The translations under genes were made by a program, and so were the position numbers. From an uncultured Clostridia bacterium (GTDB lineage: Bacteria > Bacillota > Clostridia > Oscillospirales > CAG-272): 64,000 nt of DNA. Of this stretch, positions 9,153 through 18,898 are shown one piece after another (the stretch's first letter is position 1; each line of letters starts with the position of its first letter). The DNA is taken from positions 1 through 64,000 of the forward strand of contig CANPZU010000007.1 in assembly GCA_947588825.1 (NCBI GenBank). Direction: 5' to 3'. The notes beneath the pieces were generated by a model. It was not told the DNA's origin, did no database searches, and saw only the letters and a program-made list of their open reading frames with translations.

Positions 9153-10070
9153 ATGAGCGATTATAAACAGTTTAGTGTTTTTCTCGAAAGCCGAAATAAT
9201 AAAGAACTGGAATATAAAACAAACGCGGCTCTCTCCGATTATTCCACCTTTAAAATCGGAGGTCCGGCGGATTTTATAGTAATGCCTTATTCTGCCGAGG
9301 CGCTTATTGCCACTCTTGAATGCGCCAAAAACTCAAATGTGCGCTGCGAGGTTATTGGAAACGGTTCGAATATTCTTTTTGCGGACGAAGGATTCAGAGG
9401 CGCCATAATCTGCACTTCGAAAATGAACAAAGTTTTATTTTCAAAAAACGAATGCGTGTGCGACGCCGGCGTCCTGCTCAGTCTGCTTTCCCTGACCGCC
9501 CTTAAAAAGTCGCTTACCGGACTTGAATGGGCTTACGGCATACCGGGAAGCGTCGGAGGGGCAATCTATATGAACGCAGGAGCCTACGGCGGAGAAATAT
9601 CAACTCTTGTAAAAGAGAGCGTGTACTTTGACCCTTCAAGCGGAAAGGTAAAAAAGTTCTCAAACGCCGAGCACGAATTTTCATACCGTCACAGTGTTTT
9701 CGCCGACAAGAATCTTGTTATCTTGTCCGCTGTGCTTGTTCTTAAGGGAGAGGAAGACAGGGAAAAGATAAAGGCGGTAATGGACGATTTTATGTTCAGA
9801 AGAAGGTCAAAGCAGCCGCTTGAATACCCCAGCGCGGGAAGCGTTTTCAAAAGGTATCCCGGCTATTACACGGCTCAGATTATAGACAAAGCGGGCCTCA
9901 AAGGCTGCAGGGTCGGAGGCGCGCAGGTATCCCAAAAGCACGCCGGTTTTATCGTCAACGCAGATAACGCCACAAGCAAGGACGTGCTGAAACTCATTGA
10001 TATTATAAAAGAAAAAATATACGGTTTGTATAATATAAACATAGAAACCGAGATACGTTACATTGTTTAA
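9153..10070 (+). CDS. murB: UDP-N-acetylenolpyruvoylglucosamine reductase
   Basis: A 305-residue FAD-dependent MurB, which makes UDP-N-acetylmuramate for peptidoglycan. The FAD-binding motif YSTFKIGGPADFIV, the GNGSNILFAD loop and the type II MurB sequence GIPGSVGGAIYMNAGAYGG are all present. EYPSAGSVFKR holds the catalytic serine. It is followed after 23 bases by rapZ, a common murB-rapZ arrangement in Bacillota. Confidence 0.97.
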   Translation: MSDYKQFSVFLESRNNKELEYKTNAALSDYSTFKIGGPADFIVMPYSAEALIATLECAKNSNVRCEVIGNGSNILFADEGFRGAIICTSKMNKVLFSKNECVCDAGVLLSLLSLTALKKSLTGLEWAYGIPGSVGGAIYMNAGAYGGEISTLVKESVYFDPSSGKVKKFSNAEHEFSYRHSVFADKNLVILSAVLVLKGEEDREKIKAVMDDFMFRRRSKQPLEYPSAGSVFKRYPGYYTAQIIDKAGLKGCRVGGAQVSQKHAGFIVNADNATSKDVLKLIDIIKEKIYGLYNINIETEIRYIV

Positions 10071-10093
10071 AGCCATACGGCAGAGGAGCAAAC

Positions 10094-10975
10094 GTGAAAA
10101 ATATAAACGGTATGGATATAATAATAGTTTCGGGAATGTCGGGCTCCGGGAAAAACTCGGTGAATAAGATTATTGAGGATTTCGGATATTTCTGCATCGA
10201 TAACATGCCTGCGGAGCTTATTACCGAGCTGTTGGATGTCTATGCGAAAAATCCTGAAAAAAACAAAAAAATATCTCTGACGCTCGACATTCGGGACGAA
10301 AAAAACATAAACCGCATAGTCGAGGTTATAAACACGCTGAAAAGCTCGGAGGGTCTCACCTGCCGGGTCATATTCCTTGATGCTTCTGACGACGTTATAA
10401 TATCAAGATACAAGGAGACAAGGAGAATCCATCCCCTTGTGCTTACCGGAAACGTTTCGCTGAAAGAGGCGCTGGTTGCGGAAAGGGGGTATATAGCGCC
10501 CATACGCAACGCGGCGGATTTCATACTTGACACCACCTTTCTAAAAATATCTCAGGCAAGAGAAATAGTCGCCCAAATGATAGGGGTAAATTACAGCGCG
10601 GGCATCGTTATAAATTGTATATCCTTCGGGTATAAATACGGTATCCCTCAGGAGGCCGATCTTGTTTTTGACGCAAGATGCCTTCCGAATCCTTTTTATG
10701 TTCCGGAGCTTAAGGAACACACGGGTCTTGAAGCGTGTGTTTACGATTACGTGCTGTCCTTTGATCAGTCAAGACAGTTTGTGGCAAAGCTCAGTGAGTT
10801 TCTCACCTATCTTATACCCATGTATATCGAGGAGGGCAAGGCTCATCTTACGATCGCAATCGGATGTACCGGAGGTAAGCACCGTTCGGTAAGCATGGCG
10901 CGCTCGATAAATGACTGCCTCAATAAAGCCGGTTATACGTCAAGCACGATACACAGGGATATAAACAAAGGTTGA
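10094..10975 (+). CDS. rapZ: RapZ (YvcJ) family nucleotide-binding protein
   Basis: A 293-residue RapZ/YvcJ homolog. In E. coli the family is an RNase adaptor for the GlmZ sRNA; in B. subtilis YvcJ is a GTPase linked to competence. The start is GTG, five bases after GAGGAG. The C-terminal domain has the family sequence IAIGCTGGKHRSVSMA. The P-loop is GMSGSGKN (residues 14-21), with asparagine in place of the usual Ser/Thr after Lys. It sits between murB and whiA, but the yvcK gene that normally separates rapZ and whiA is missing. Confidence 0.93.
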   Translation: MKNINGMDIIIVSGMSGSGKNSVNKIIEDFGYFCIDNMPAELITELLDVYAKNPEKNKKISLTLDIRDEKNINRIVEVINTLKSSEGLTCRVIFLDASDDVIISRYKETRRIHPLVLTGNVSLKEALVAERGYIAPIRNAADFILDTTFLKISQAREIVAQMIGVNYSAGIVINCISFGYKYGIPQEADLVFDARCLPNPFYVPELKEHTGLEACVYDYVLSFDQSRQFVAKLSEFLTYLIPMYIEEGKAHLTIAIGCTGGKHRSVSMARSINDCLNKAGYTSSTIHRDINKG

Positions 10976-11009
10976 TACGGCAATATACCGTAACGGGCAA
11001 GGGAGTGTA

Positions 11010-11915
11010 ATGTTCATGTCTTTTTCGTCGGAAATAAAAAATACGCTGTGCGGAATAAACATAAAAAACAAGTGCTGCAAAGCGGCGCTTATTCTCGGTA
11101 TGATGTTTGCTTCTTCCGACTTTGAAAAGAAAATTTACAAATTTTCCACCGACAATGAAAAGTGTTCAAAACTCTTTTCCCTCATGACAAAGTCTGTTTT
11201 CGGCCGTGAAATCGATTACGAGACGTATGAAAAACTCGATCGCAAGGGAAGCGAGATCGTAAACTATCGGGCGCGCTTTGATGATAATCTGACCGACGCC
11301 TTTGCAAAGCTTTATCGGCCGCCGCTGCCCGAGTCGTCGTTTGTCTGCACAAACTGCCCGAGTCATTTTGTCAGGGGAGTTTTTCTCTCAAACGGCACGG
11401 TCACAGATCCTTCAAGCTCTTATCATCTTGAATTTTCGCTTTCGGATGATGAAAAAAGGAAGGCATTTGAAAACATTTTAAGCGACGAAGGCTTTTATGT
11501 GAAAGAGACGGTGCGCAGAGGCGTGGGCGCGATATACGTAAAAAAAAGCGAGACGGTGGAGGATATACTAACATATATCGGCGCATCGACATATTCAATA
11601 AAGATTATGGATATAAAGATCGTACGTGAGATACGAAACAATGAAAACAGAAAAAGCAACTGCGACGCGGCAAACATATTTAAATCTACGGGCGCCGCAG
11701 CCACCGTTATAAAGTATATAAACAGACTTATAAACGACAATAAAATAGATGGTTTGGGCGAACAACTCAAAACAACGGCGCTGCTTAGAGTGAACAATCC
11801 GGAAATGTCTCTTAGCGAGCTTGCATCTATCCATGAGCCGCCGATAACCAAATCGGGGCTCTTTCACAGACTCTCCAAAATAAACGCTTATTATGAAAAA
11901 TGCTATAAAGATTAA
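11010..11915 (+). CDS. whiA: WhiA family DNA-binding protein
   Basis: A 301-residue WhiA, whose family couples a degenerate LAGLIDADG homing-endonuclease fold to a helix-turn-helix. FVRGVFLSNGTVTDPSSSYHLEF marks the first domain. NCDAANIFKSTGAA links to the C-terminal HTH, which ends LSELASIHEPPITKSGLFHRL. The family controls sporulation genes in Streptomyces and affects division in Bacillus. AAGGGAG precedes the ATG. A 7-base duplication spans its stop (11911-11924). Confidence 0.96.
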   Translation: MFMSFSSEIKNTLCGINIKNKCCKAALILGMMFASSDFEKKIYKFSTDNEKCSKLFSLMTKSVFGREIDYETYEKLDRKGSEIVNYRARFDDNLTDAFAKLYRPPLPESSFVCTNCPSHFVRGVFLSNGTVTDPSSSYHLEFSLSDDEKRKAFENILSDEGFYVKETVRRGVGAIYVKKSETVEDILTYIGASTYSIKIMDIKIVREIRNNENRKSNCDAANIFKSTGAAATVIKYINRLINDNKIDGLGEQLKTTALLRVNNPEMSLSELASIHEPPITKSGLFHRLSKINAYYEKCYKD

Positions 11916-11924
11916 TAATTAATA
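11911..11924. repeat. 7-bp duplication across the whiA stop
   Basis: ATTAATA occurs twice in tandem; the stop TAA at 11913-11915 is within the first copy. It is short and AT-rich, so on its own it could be chance. Confidence 0.5.
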
Positions 11925-12045
11925 TTTCATTTTACTTTACACACTTTAAATCGCGAATGTTTTTACGGCGTCCTATAAACGGAGAGGACACCAAAACATT
12001 TTGCTCATTTTTATACGAAAGGAGCCCGTTATCGGGAGATGCGAC

Positions 12046-15000
12046 ATGCCGGATTTTGTTCATCTTCATTTGCACAGCGAATACAGTCTGCTTGACGGAG
12101 CATGCAGGATAAGCGATATACCGAAAGCCGCAAAAAAAGCCGGACATAAGGCGGCGGCAATAACCGATCACGGTGTGCTGTACGGCGCGGTTGCCTTTTA
12201 CAGAGCTTGTAAGGCCGAGGGGATAAAGCCGATAATTGGGTGTGAAGTGTATCTTGCGGAAGGTTCAAGATTTAACAAGGCAAAAACTCCGGCGTATTTC
12301 AACACTCATCTTATCCTTCTCGTAAAAAACGATATCGGTTACAAAAATCTCATAAAAATGGTTTCTCTCTCATTCAGCGAGGGCTTTTACGTAAAGCCGA
12401 GAGTAGATATGGAACTGCTCAAAAAGTATTCAGAGGGTCTTATATGCCTTACCGGCTGTCTTGCCGGCCGCATACCTCAGGCGATACTCAAGGGCGATTT
12501 CACGGAAGCTCAAGGCTTTGCAATGCGTCTTAAAGATATTTTTGGGCAGGATCTTTATCTTGAGTTGCAGGATCACGGTCTGCCCGAAGAAAAGCAGGTG
12601 TGTCATGAGCTTGCAATTATATCCGAAAACACCGGCATACCGCTTGTCGCCACAAACGACGCGCATTATATAGAAAAAAAGGATGCCGACATTCAGGCAA
12701 TCCTCATGTGCATACAAACAAATAATGTAATAACAGACGGACGGCCGATAGGATTTACGACCGACGAGTATTATTATAAAAGCACACAGGAGATGGAGGA
12801 GCTTTTTAAAGGCTATAAGAACGCCATATCAAACAGCTCGGAAATAGCGGACAAGTGCGATTTTGACTTTGAATTCGGCAAGACCAAGCTTCCGAAGTTC
12901 CAGCCGCCAAGCGGCGTAACGCCGAAGGAATATTTGAAAAATCTTGCATTTGAGGGCTTTCAGCAGAAGATTCAGGACAAACTGATTGTATTTGACGACA
13001 TTCACACATACGACGATTATAAATCGAGAATAATATACGAGCTGCTCGTTATAAACAAAATGGGCTATGATCGGTATTTTCTTATAGTATGGGATTTTAT
13101 AAAATATTCAAAGGACAACGGTATACCGGTAGGACCGGGAAGGGGCTCTGGCGCGGGAAGCCTTGTGGCGTATCTTATCGGAATAACCGATATCGATTCT
13201 GTAAAGCACGACCTGCTCTTTGAAAGGTTTTTGAATACCGAAAGAGTATCTATGCCGGATTTTGATATAGATTTTTCCGACGTCAGGCGCGACGAGGTCA
13301 TAAAATATGTCAGTGAAAAGTACGGCAGCGACCATGTAGCGCAAATAATAACGTTCGGTACGCTTGCCGCCCGTGCCGCGGTTAGGGACGTGGGGAGAGC
13401 GCTTGGTATGTCGTATGGCGATACCGACAGAGTGGCAAGGCTTATACCGCAAAAGCCGGGGACCTCTATAAAAGAGGCGCTGAACGATCCCGAGCTGAAA
13501 AAAATATATGAAAGTGAATATAAGGTCAGAGAGCTTATTGATACGGCTATGTCGCTTGAAGGTATGCCGCGTCACGCGTCAAAACATGCGGCAGGCGTTG
13601 TTATAACCGACAAGCCGCTTACCGAATATATTCCTCTTGCCACAGTTTCCGACGCGCTTGTCACGCAGTTTGACATGGATACCGTCGCCGACCTCGGGCT
13701 TCTTAAAATCGATTTTCTCGGGCTTAGATTTTTGACGGTAATAGACAGCGCTTCCTCTCAGGTGAGAAAAAAGGAGCCGCAGTTTGACATATCAAAAATC
13801 CCGCTTGACGACGAGGCTTCCTTTGCCACCCTTGCACAGGGGCGCACCGACGGGCTTTTTCAGCTTGAATCGGCGGGTATGACGCGAATGCTTATGAATA
13901 TGAAGCCACGCTCCATAGAGGATATAATGCTCGCTATTGCTCTCTACCGCCCCGGACCAATGGATTCCATCCCCAAATACCTTGAAAACCGCGCAAACAG
14001 GGATAAAATAAAATATCCGATCGACGTGCTTGCCGAGGTTCTCGACCCCACCTGCGGATGTATAGTGTATCAGGAGCAGGTCATGCAGATATGCAGAAAG
14101 GTGGCAAACTTTTCTTACGGCAGAGCGGACGTTGTGGTCCACGCAATGAAAAAGAAAAAAACTGCGGAGATCGAGACCGAACGGGATGCTTTCATTAAGG
14201 GAGCTAAGGCTAACTTTTATCCCGAAGAGGCTGCCAAACAGATATATGACGAGCTCGCGGGATTTGCAAAATACGCTTTCAATAAAAGTCATGCCGCCGC
14301 ATATTCGGTCATTTCATACAGGACCTTATATCTGAAAACACATTACGCTCCCGAATATTACGCGGCTTTGCTTACCTCCGTTGAGGGAAACAGCGCGAAG
14401 GTGTCCGAATATATTTCATGCGCCGCGAAGGCGGGAATACGCACGTTGCCTCCCGATATCAATGAAAGCACATACGAATTCACCGTTTCGGGTTCGGATA
14501 TAAGATATTCTCTGAGCGGCATAAAATCCATGGGGTACGGCGCCGTAGAGCTTATCGTTAACGAGAGGAAAAACGGAAATTTTTTATCATTTATCGATTT
14601 TTTGAAGCGAATGATTCCAAAGGGTATAAACCGTCAGCAGGCGACTTCTCTTGTAAGCGTCGGAGTGTTTGACAGCCTCGGAGTGTTCAGAAGTCGAATG
14701 CTTGCGGGTATTGACAGCCTTTTTGAGAGCGTTTCGCAGTCTTTAAAAAGCGGTGTTTCAGGACAGATAGATCTTTTTTCAAGTTCCGACGTCGAAAACA
14801 GCGATCCTCTTATGGGATACCGCTATCCCGAGCTTAATGAGCTCAGTGCAAAGCAGATGCTCTCTCTTGAAAAGGAATACATGGGTATATATCTTACAGG
14901 AAGCCTTCTTAACGATTACACAGAGAGCATGAAGGAGCTTAAATGCACGAGGATATCCGAATTTGTGGCTGCTTTTGATGAAAGAAACGAGGCCGCAGAC

Positions 15001-15609
15001 GCATTTTGCGACGGCGCGAGGATACGAATCGCGGGTATCGTTTCAAAAATCACGAGAAAAACTACAAAAAGCGGAGATGTTATGGCTTTTGTCACTCTTG
15101 AGGACAGTGCGGGCGACGTTGAGCTTATTGTGTTTCCTAAGGTGTTCGAAAAGCATAATTCTGTTATTGCTAAAGACAGGGCGATTTACGCAGAGGGAGA
15201 GATATCCTGCAAGGAAGAAGAGAACGCGAAAATCGTCGTCAAATATATCGGTTTCTTGAATGAAAACTCCTCACGGGGCAATTATAATACTGACACTGAC
15301 CTCAAGAATAATTTCGCAGACGCCGACAATGATAATTTGGCCGACAGAAACGCAGCAGTCAGGTTCGCTGAGCAAAAAAAGGTAAGCTGCTCAAAAATAT
15401 ATCTCAGATTCAAAAGCCTTGAGGAGACCGCCTTTAAAAGGGCGCTTAGATTGTGTGAGATATTTTCTGAGCAGGGAAGCGCCGAACTCATTTTTTACAT
15501 TGAGGAGAGCGGCAAATACCTAAAGTCCGAACTTAAATTTTACGCGGACAAGTTCACTTTGGATAATCTTTTGGAGATATGCGGTAAAGAAAACGTTGTG
15601 ATAAAATAG
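12046..15609 (+). CDS. dnaE: DNA polymerase III alpha subunit DnaE
   Basis: A 1187-residue replicative/lesion-bypass polymerase subunit. The PHP domain starts at HLHLHSEYSLLDGA. The catalytic core has GPGRGSGAGSLVAYL and the aspartate motif PDFDIDFSD, followed by the finger domain AGVVITDKPL. YRPGPMDSIPKYL and AFNKSHAAAYS are conserved. A C-terminal OB-fold (RIRIAGIVSKITRKTTKSG) is present. The start at 12046 is preceded by GGGAG at a good distance; an in-frame TTG at 12001 is less likely. Bacillota normally also carry PolC elsewhere. Confidence 0.97.
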   Translation: MPDFVHLHLHSEYSLLDGACRISDIPKAAKKAGHKAAAITDHGVLYGAVAFYRACKAEGIKPIIGCEVYLAEGSRFNKAKTPAYFNTHLILLVKNDIGYKNLIKMVSLSFSEGFYVKPRVDMELLKKYSEGLICLTGCLAGRIPQAILKGDFTEAQGFAMRLKDIFGQDLYLELQDHGLPEEKQVCHELAIISENTGIPLVATNDAHYIEKKDADIQAILMCIQTNNVITDGRPIGFTTDEYYYKSTQEMEELFKGYKNAISNSSEIADKCDFDFEFGKTKLPKFQPPSGVTPKEYLKNLAFEGFQQKIQDKLIVFDDIHTYDDYKSRIIYELLVINKMGYDRYFLIVWDFIKYSKDNGIPVGPGRGSGAGSLVAYLIGITDIDSVKHDLLFERFLNTERVSMPDFDIDFSDVRRDEVIKYVSEKYGSDHVAQIITFGTLAARAAVRDVGRALGMSYGDTDRVARLIPQKPGTSIKEALNDPELKKIYESEYKVRELIDTAMSLEGMPRHASKHAAGVVITDKPLTEYIPLATVSDALVTQFDMDTVADLGLLKIDFLGLRFLTVIDSASSQVRKKEPQFDISKIPLDDEASFATLAQGRTDGLFQLESAGMTRMLMNMKPRSIEDIMLAIALYRPGPMDSIPKYLENRANRDKIKYPIDVLAEVLDPTCGCIVYQEQVMQICRKVANFSYGRADVVVHAMKKKKTAEIETERDAFIKGAKANFYPEEAAKQIYDELAGFAKYAFNKSHAAAYSVISYRTLYLKTHYAPEYYAALLTSVEGNSAKVSEYISCAAKAGIRTLPPDINESTYEFTVSGSDIRYSLSGIKSMGYGAVELIVNERKNGNFLSFIDFLKRMIPKGINRQQATSLVSVGVFDSLGVFRSRMLAGIDSLFESVSQSLKSGVSGQIDLFSSSDVENSDPLMGYRYPELNELSAKQMLSLEKEYMGIYLTGSLLNDYTESMKELKCTRISEFVAAFDERNEAADAFCDGARIRIAGIVSKITRKTTKSGDVMAFVTLEDSAGDVELIVFPKVFEKHNSVIAKDRAIYAEGEISCKEEENAKIVVKYIGFLNENSSRGNYNTDTDLKNNFADADNDNLADRNAAVRFAEQKKVSCSKIYLRFKSLEETAFKRALRLCEIFSEQGSAELIFYIEESGKYLKSELKFYADKFTLDNLLEICGKENVVIK

Positions 15610-15621
15610 ATAACAGATAAA
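15608..15621. repeat. Imperfect 7-bp duplication at the dnaE stop
   Basis: AGATAAC is followed by AGATAAA, starting inside the TAG stop of dnaE. It matches the pattern seen at several other genes in this window, but weakly. Confidence 0.45.
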
Positions 15622-15721
15622 ATAAATCAAACAATTTTCACAGGATAATGCTATTATTATTCACAATGAGTTAATTTGTAAGGCTTAGAATAAATCAGTT
15701 TATTAAATTGGTAGGTATGCC

Positions 15722-18235
15722 ATGGATAACAGAGAAAGAGAGAAGAAGATACAAAAAGACGCCGAAAAAAGCGTCAGGTCGGTATTTAGCATTTTTATAA
15801 AGATATTCACCGTGACGCTGAACATATTGCTGACTACGCTCCTTATAATAATTATTGCCGGAATAATCGTTGTATGCGCGTTTGCAATATATCTCTCCGA
15901 CAATGTGGATACGGACGTTGACGACATCATTACCCTTAGCACAAATCAGGACACCATCACCTCCATTTACTACTATGATGAAAACGGAGAGCTGGTAGAA
16001 GACGTTTCACAGCGTCTCAGCAGCGGCACCAACAGACTTTGGGTGTCCTATCAGGAATTGCCCAAAGACCTTAAAAACGCCTTTATCGCCATTGAGGACA
16101 AGCGTTTTTGGGATCATGACGGGGTCGACTGGATTACCACCATAAAAGCAACCCTTAAATACTTCATTCCGACAGGCTCCAACCCGGGCGGATCGACCAT
16201 AACCCAGCAGCTTATAAAGAACCTTACGGGAGAGGACGACTATTCGATACAGCGAAAAGTTACGGAGATTTTCAGAGCGCTGGCTCTTGAGAAGGTAAAG
16301 TCAAAGCAAGAAATTCTTGAGATGTATCTCAACACGATATATCTTTCGCAAGGCGCGAACGGCGTTCAGGCCGCGGCAAACGTGTACTTTTCAAAGGATG
16401 TGAGCGAGTTGACGCTTCTTGAATGCGCGGCTATCGCGAGCATTACACAGCAGCCGACAAAGTGGGACCCCGTGCAAAATCCTGAGAACAACAAGGAGCG
16501 CCGCAACACCATACTTGCTGAAATGCTCAGCCAAGGTATGATATCTCAATCGGAGTATGACGAAGCGTACGACGCGGAGCTTGAGCTTAACCTCAATTAC
16601 GAATCCATTTCTCTTGGTACCACATCGTGGTATACCGACGCTGTGATTTCAGACGGTATCAAGCTTCTTCAGGAAACATATGGATTCTCATACGAGGTGG
16701 CAAAGCAGATGCTCTACTCGAGCGGATACGATATCATAACCGCCATGGACCCTGAGATTCAAAGCATTCTTGAGAAATATTACGAGGATGTCTCTAAGAC
16801 GAGCGTACTTCCGGTAAACGATGTCATAATGCCCGAGTCGGCAATGATTGTTGCGGACCCGCAGACCGGCAACATACTCGGACTTGTGGGAGGCAGAGGA
16901 GAAAAGACCGAAAGCCGTATTTATAACCGCGCCACTCAGGCTAAAAGGCAGGCGGGCTCTTCTTTCAAACCCATCGCGGTTTACGCGCACGCCCTTGATT
17001 TGGGTATAATAAACGGAGGCTCGGTCCTTGACGACACACCGCTGAACTTCGGCAACGCGATCGTCTCTTCAAACGGTAAAGTGACATATTCAAAATCTTC
17101 TGGATGGCCTCAGAACGTAAACAGGCGCTATACGGGAAGGACCACTCTTGACACAGCGCTCGTAACGTCTAAAAACACCATAGCGGTCAAGGTCTTAGAC
17201 CTTCTTACGCTTGACGAATCGTATAACTTTTTGACAAACAAGCTTAGAATGCATTCGCTTGTCGAGGCGGCGGAAAAGAAAGGCGGAGTATCTCCCGATT
17301 TAAATCACGCCTCGCTCGGACTCGGAGGTCTTACCTACGGGGTCACGCTTCGTGAAATGGTTGCGGCGTACACAATTTTCCCGACGGGCGGAGTATTCAC
17401 CGATCTTCGAACGATAATTGAAATAAGGGATTCAAACGGCAAGGTTGTGGTCGACAACTCTGTCGACAAGGAGGTCGTAATAAGCGAGGGGACCGCACAA
17501 ACCATGACGCATATTTTGCAGAGGGTTGTGACAAACAGCAGCGGTACCGCCTATTCTTATATGAAAGGAATACGGAGCATTGTGGATACCGCCGGCAAGA
17601 CCGGTACTACCGATTCCAACAATGACAGATGGTTCATGGGATATACGCCGTATTATGTGGCAGGCATATGGGTCGGTTACGATGAACCTCAGTCCCTTTC
17701 AAGCGTACTAAGGCACGGTGAGCACTGTGTCACATGGAACAACGTAATGGTTGACATTCATCAGCGAATATTGCAGGATGTGAAAGACAATAAGACGACG
17801 CTTAAAACCTTTGACGACGATTTGCTCATTGAAGCGACCTTCTGTAAGGATTCGGGACTTCTTATTACCGAAGCGTGCAATAAGGATCCGAGAGGCAGAC
17901 GGTCCGAAACAGGTTATTTCACAAGGGAAACTTTGCCGCAAAAGGCGTGCGACGTGCACGTGCTCGTGCCTTACTGCACTGTGGGACACGGAGTCGCAAA
18001 CGAAAGATGTCCGCACAGTTCTATAACTTATGTCGGGCTTATGAACCTTGACAGGGTTTTTCCGAAGGATATTACAATAACCGACGCGCAGTACACATGG
18101 CGGCAGCTTCCCTCCAACTGCGCTCCTTACACTGCCTCCTCGAGATATCCCTTCTATTACAGCATGTACGAGAGCGGGACGTATCCCGGAAGAACTTCCT
18201 CAAATCCCTATAATAAAGCGTGCACTTCACATTAA
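15722..18235 (+). CDS. Class A penicillin-binding protein (PBP1A type)
   Basis: An 837-residue bifunctional peptidoglycan synthase anchored by one transmembrane helix (about residues 27-55). The glycosyltransferase GT51 domain has EDKRFWDHDGVDW and GGSTITQQLIKNLTGEDDYS. The transpeptidase domain has the active-site SSFKP (SxxK), SKN and KTGTT motifs. The C-terminal 130 residues are cysteine-containing and end in a Pro/Ser/Tyr-rich tail. It is monocistronic by context: a 112-base spacer precedes it and a strong terminator follows at 18261. Confidence 0.95.
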   Translation: MDNREREKKIQKDAEKSVRSVFSIFIKIFTVTLNILLTTLLIIIIAGIIVVCAFAIYLSDNVDTDVDDIITLSTNQDTITSIYYYDENGELVEDVSQRLSSGTNRLWVSYQELPKDLKNAFIAIEDKRFWDHDGVDWITTIKATLKYFIPTGSNPGGSTITQQLIKNLTGEDDYSIQRKVTEIFRALALEKVKSKQEILEMYLNTIYLSQGANGVQAAANVYFSKDVSELTLLECAAIASITQQPTKWDPVQNPENNKERRNTILAEMLSQGMISQSEYDEAYDAELELNLNYESISLGTTSWYTDAVISDGIKLLQETYGFSYEVAKQMLYSSGYDIITAMDPEIQSILEKYYEDVSKTSVLPVNDVIMPESAMIVADPQTGNILGLVGGRGEKTESRIYNRATQAKRQAGSSFKPIAVYAHALDLGIINGGSVLDDTPLNFGNAIVSSNGKVTYSKSSGWPQNVNRRYTGRTTLDTALVTSKNTIAVKVLDLLTLDESYNFLTNKLRMHSLVEAAEKKGGVSPDLNHASLGLGGLTYGVTLREMVAAYTIFPTGGVFTDLRTIIEIRDSNGKVVVDNSVDKEVVISEGTAQTMTHILQRVVTNSSGTAYSYMKGIRSIVDTAGKTGTTDSNNDRWFMGYTPYYVAGIWVGYDEPQSLSSVLRHGEHCVTWNNVMVDIHQRILQDVKDNKTTLKTFDDDLLIEATFCKDSGLLITEACNKDPRGRRSETGYFTRETLPQKACDVHVLVPYCTVGHGVANERCPHSSITYVGLMNLDRVFPKDITITDAQYTWRQLPSNCAPYTASSRYPFYYSMYESGTYPGRTSSNPYNKACTSH

Positions 18236-18260
18236 TTTTTGCCGCTTGGGCATATAGTAA

Positions 18261-18297
18261 AAATCGCCTCATATATTTTGTATGAGGTGGTTTTTTT
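18261..18297 (+). terminator. Intrinsic terminator that also holds the tspO ribosome binding site
   Basis: The arms TCGCCTCATA (18264-18273) and TATGAGGTGG (18281-18290) pair with two G-T wobbles around the loop TATTTTG. Flanking AAA/TTT can extend the stem, and seven T follow. The GAGGTGG in the 3' arm is the best Shine-Dalgarno for the TTG start at 18296. Confidence 0.8.
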
Positions 18298-18802
18298 GAA
18301 AATTATTGTGAATTTAAAAAGGGAATTAAGAACGGCGAGTCTCAAAAATATTCTTATCTGTTCGGGAATCACGCTGTTCTTGGCTGTTATTACAGCTCTG
18401 ATATGCGGCAATTTGAGGTTTTATTATCTGCTTATTTTGCCTGCCTTTGCGTTTTCGCCGTCAGTCTATATAGTGATATGGAGTCTGATTTATATCCTTA
18501 TCGGCGCAGCGACGGGTATAGTGGCGGGCAACTGTGACAGCTGCCGCAAAAGAAGAAGGATAAAGGGATTGTTGCTGTACGCGCTGCTTATTCTTGTGTC
18601 GATATCATGGTATCCCACATTTTTTCGCCTTCAGTCGCTCTTTATCTCTTTGATACTCGCGTGTACAGTGCTTTTTATATCGTATTTTACAATGAGAATG
18701 TACGTGAAGGTGTCAGTCCTTTCGGGTATTATCATGTTGATACATACTCTTTGGGTGGCATACCTTGTTTTATTGAACTTCTGCATACTGATAATAAACT
18801 GA
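18296..18802 (+). CDS. tspO: TspO/MBR family membrane protein
   Basis: A 168-residue integral membrane protein with about five hydrophobic segments. FYYLLILPAFAFSPSVYIVI followed by WSLIYILIGAATGIV matches the TspO/benzodiazepine-receptor pattern, as does the later WYPTFFRLQ segment. The family binds tetrapyrroles and is linked to stress responses. The start is uncertain: TTG at 18296 has GAGGTGG five bases before it, GTG at 18308 has none. The ribosome binding site lies in a terminator hairpin, so either an unseen promoter or hairpin-dependent control is implied. Confidence 0.78.
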   Translation: MKIIVNLKRELRTASLKNILICSGITLFLAVITALICGNLRFYYLLILPAFAFSPSVYIVIWSLIYILIGAATGIVAGNCDSCRKRRRIKGLLLYALLILVSISWYPTFFRLQSLFISLILACTVLFISYFTMRMYVKVSVLSGIIMLIHTLWVAYLVLLNFCILIIN

Positions 18803-18812
18803 TTCTCGGCTA

Positions 18813-18841
18813 TTGAAAAAATATGCGGTATATGTTATAAT
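18813..18841 (+). promoter_or_regulatory. Promoter of the coaE operon
   Basis: TTGAAA at 18813-18818 and TATAAT at 18836-18841 are 17 bases apart, about 58 bases before coaE. Confidence 0.65.
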
Positions 18842-18898
18842 AAAATACGCGTAAAAAAGAACGAAAAAGGTAAAAGGATCAAAAAAAGTCGAAAAAAT

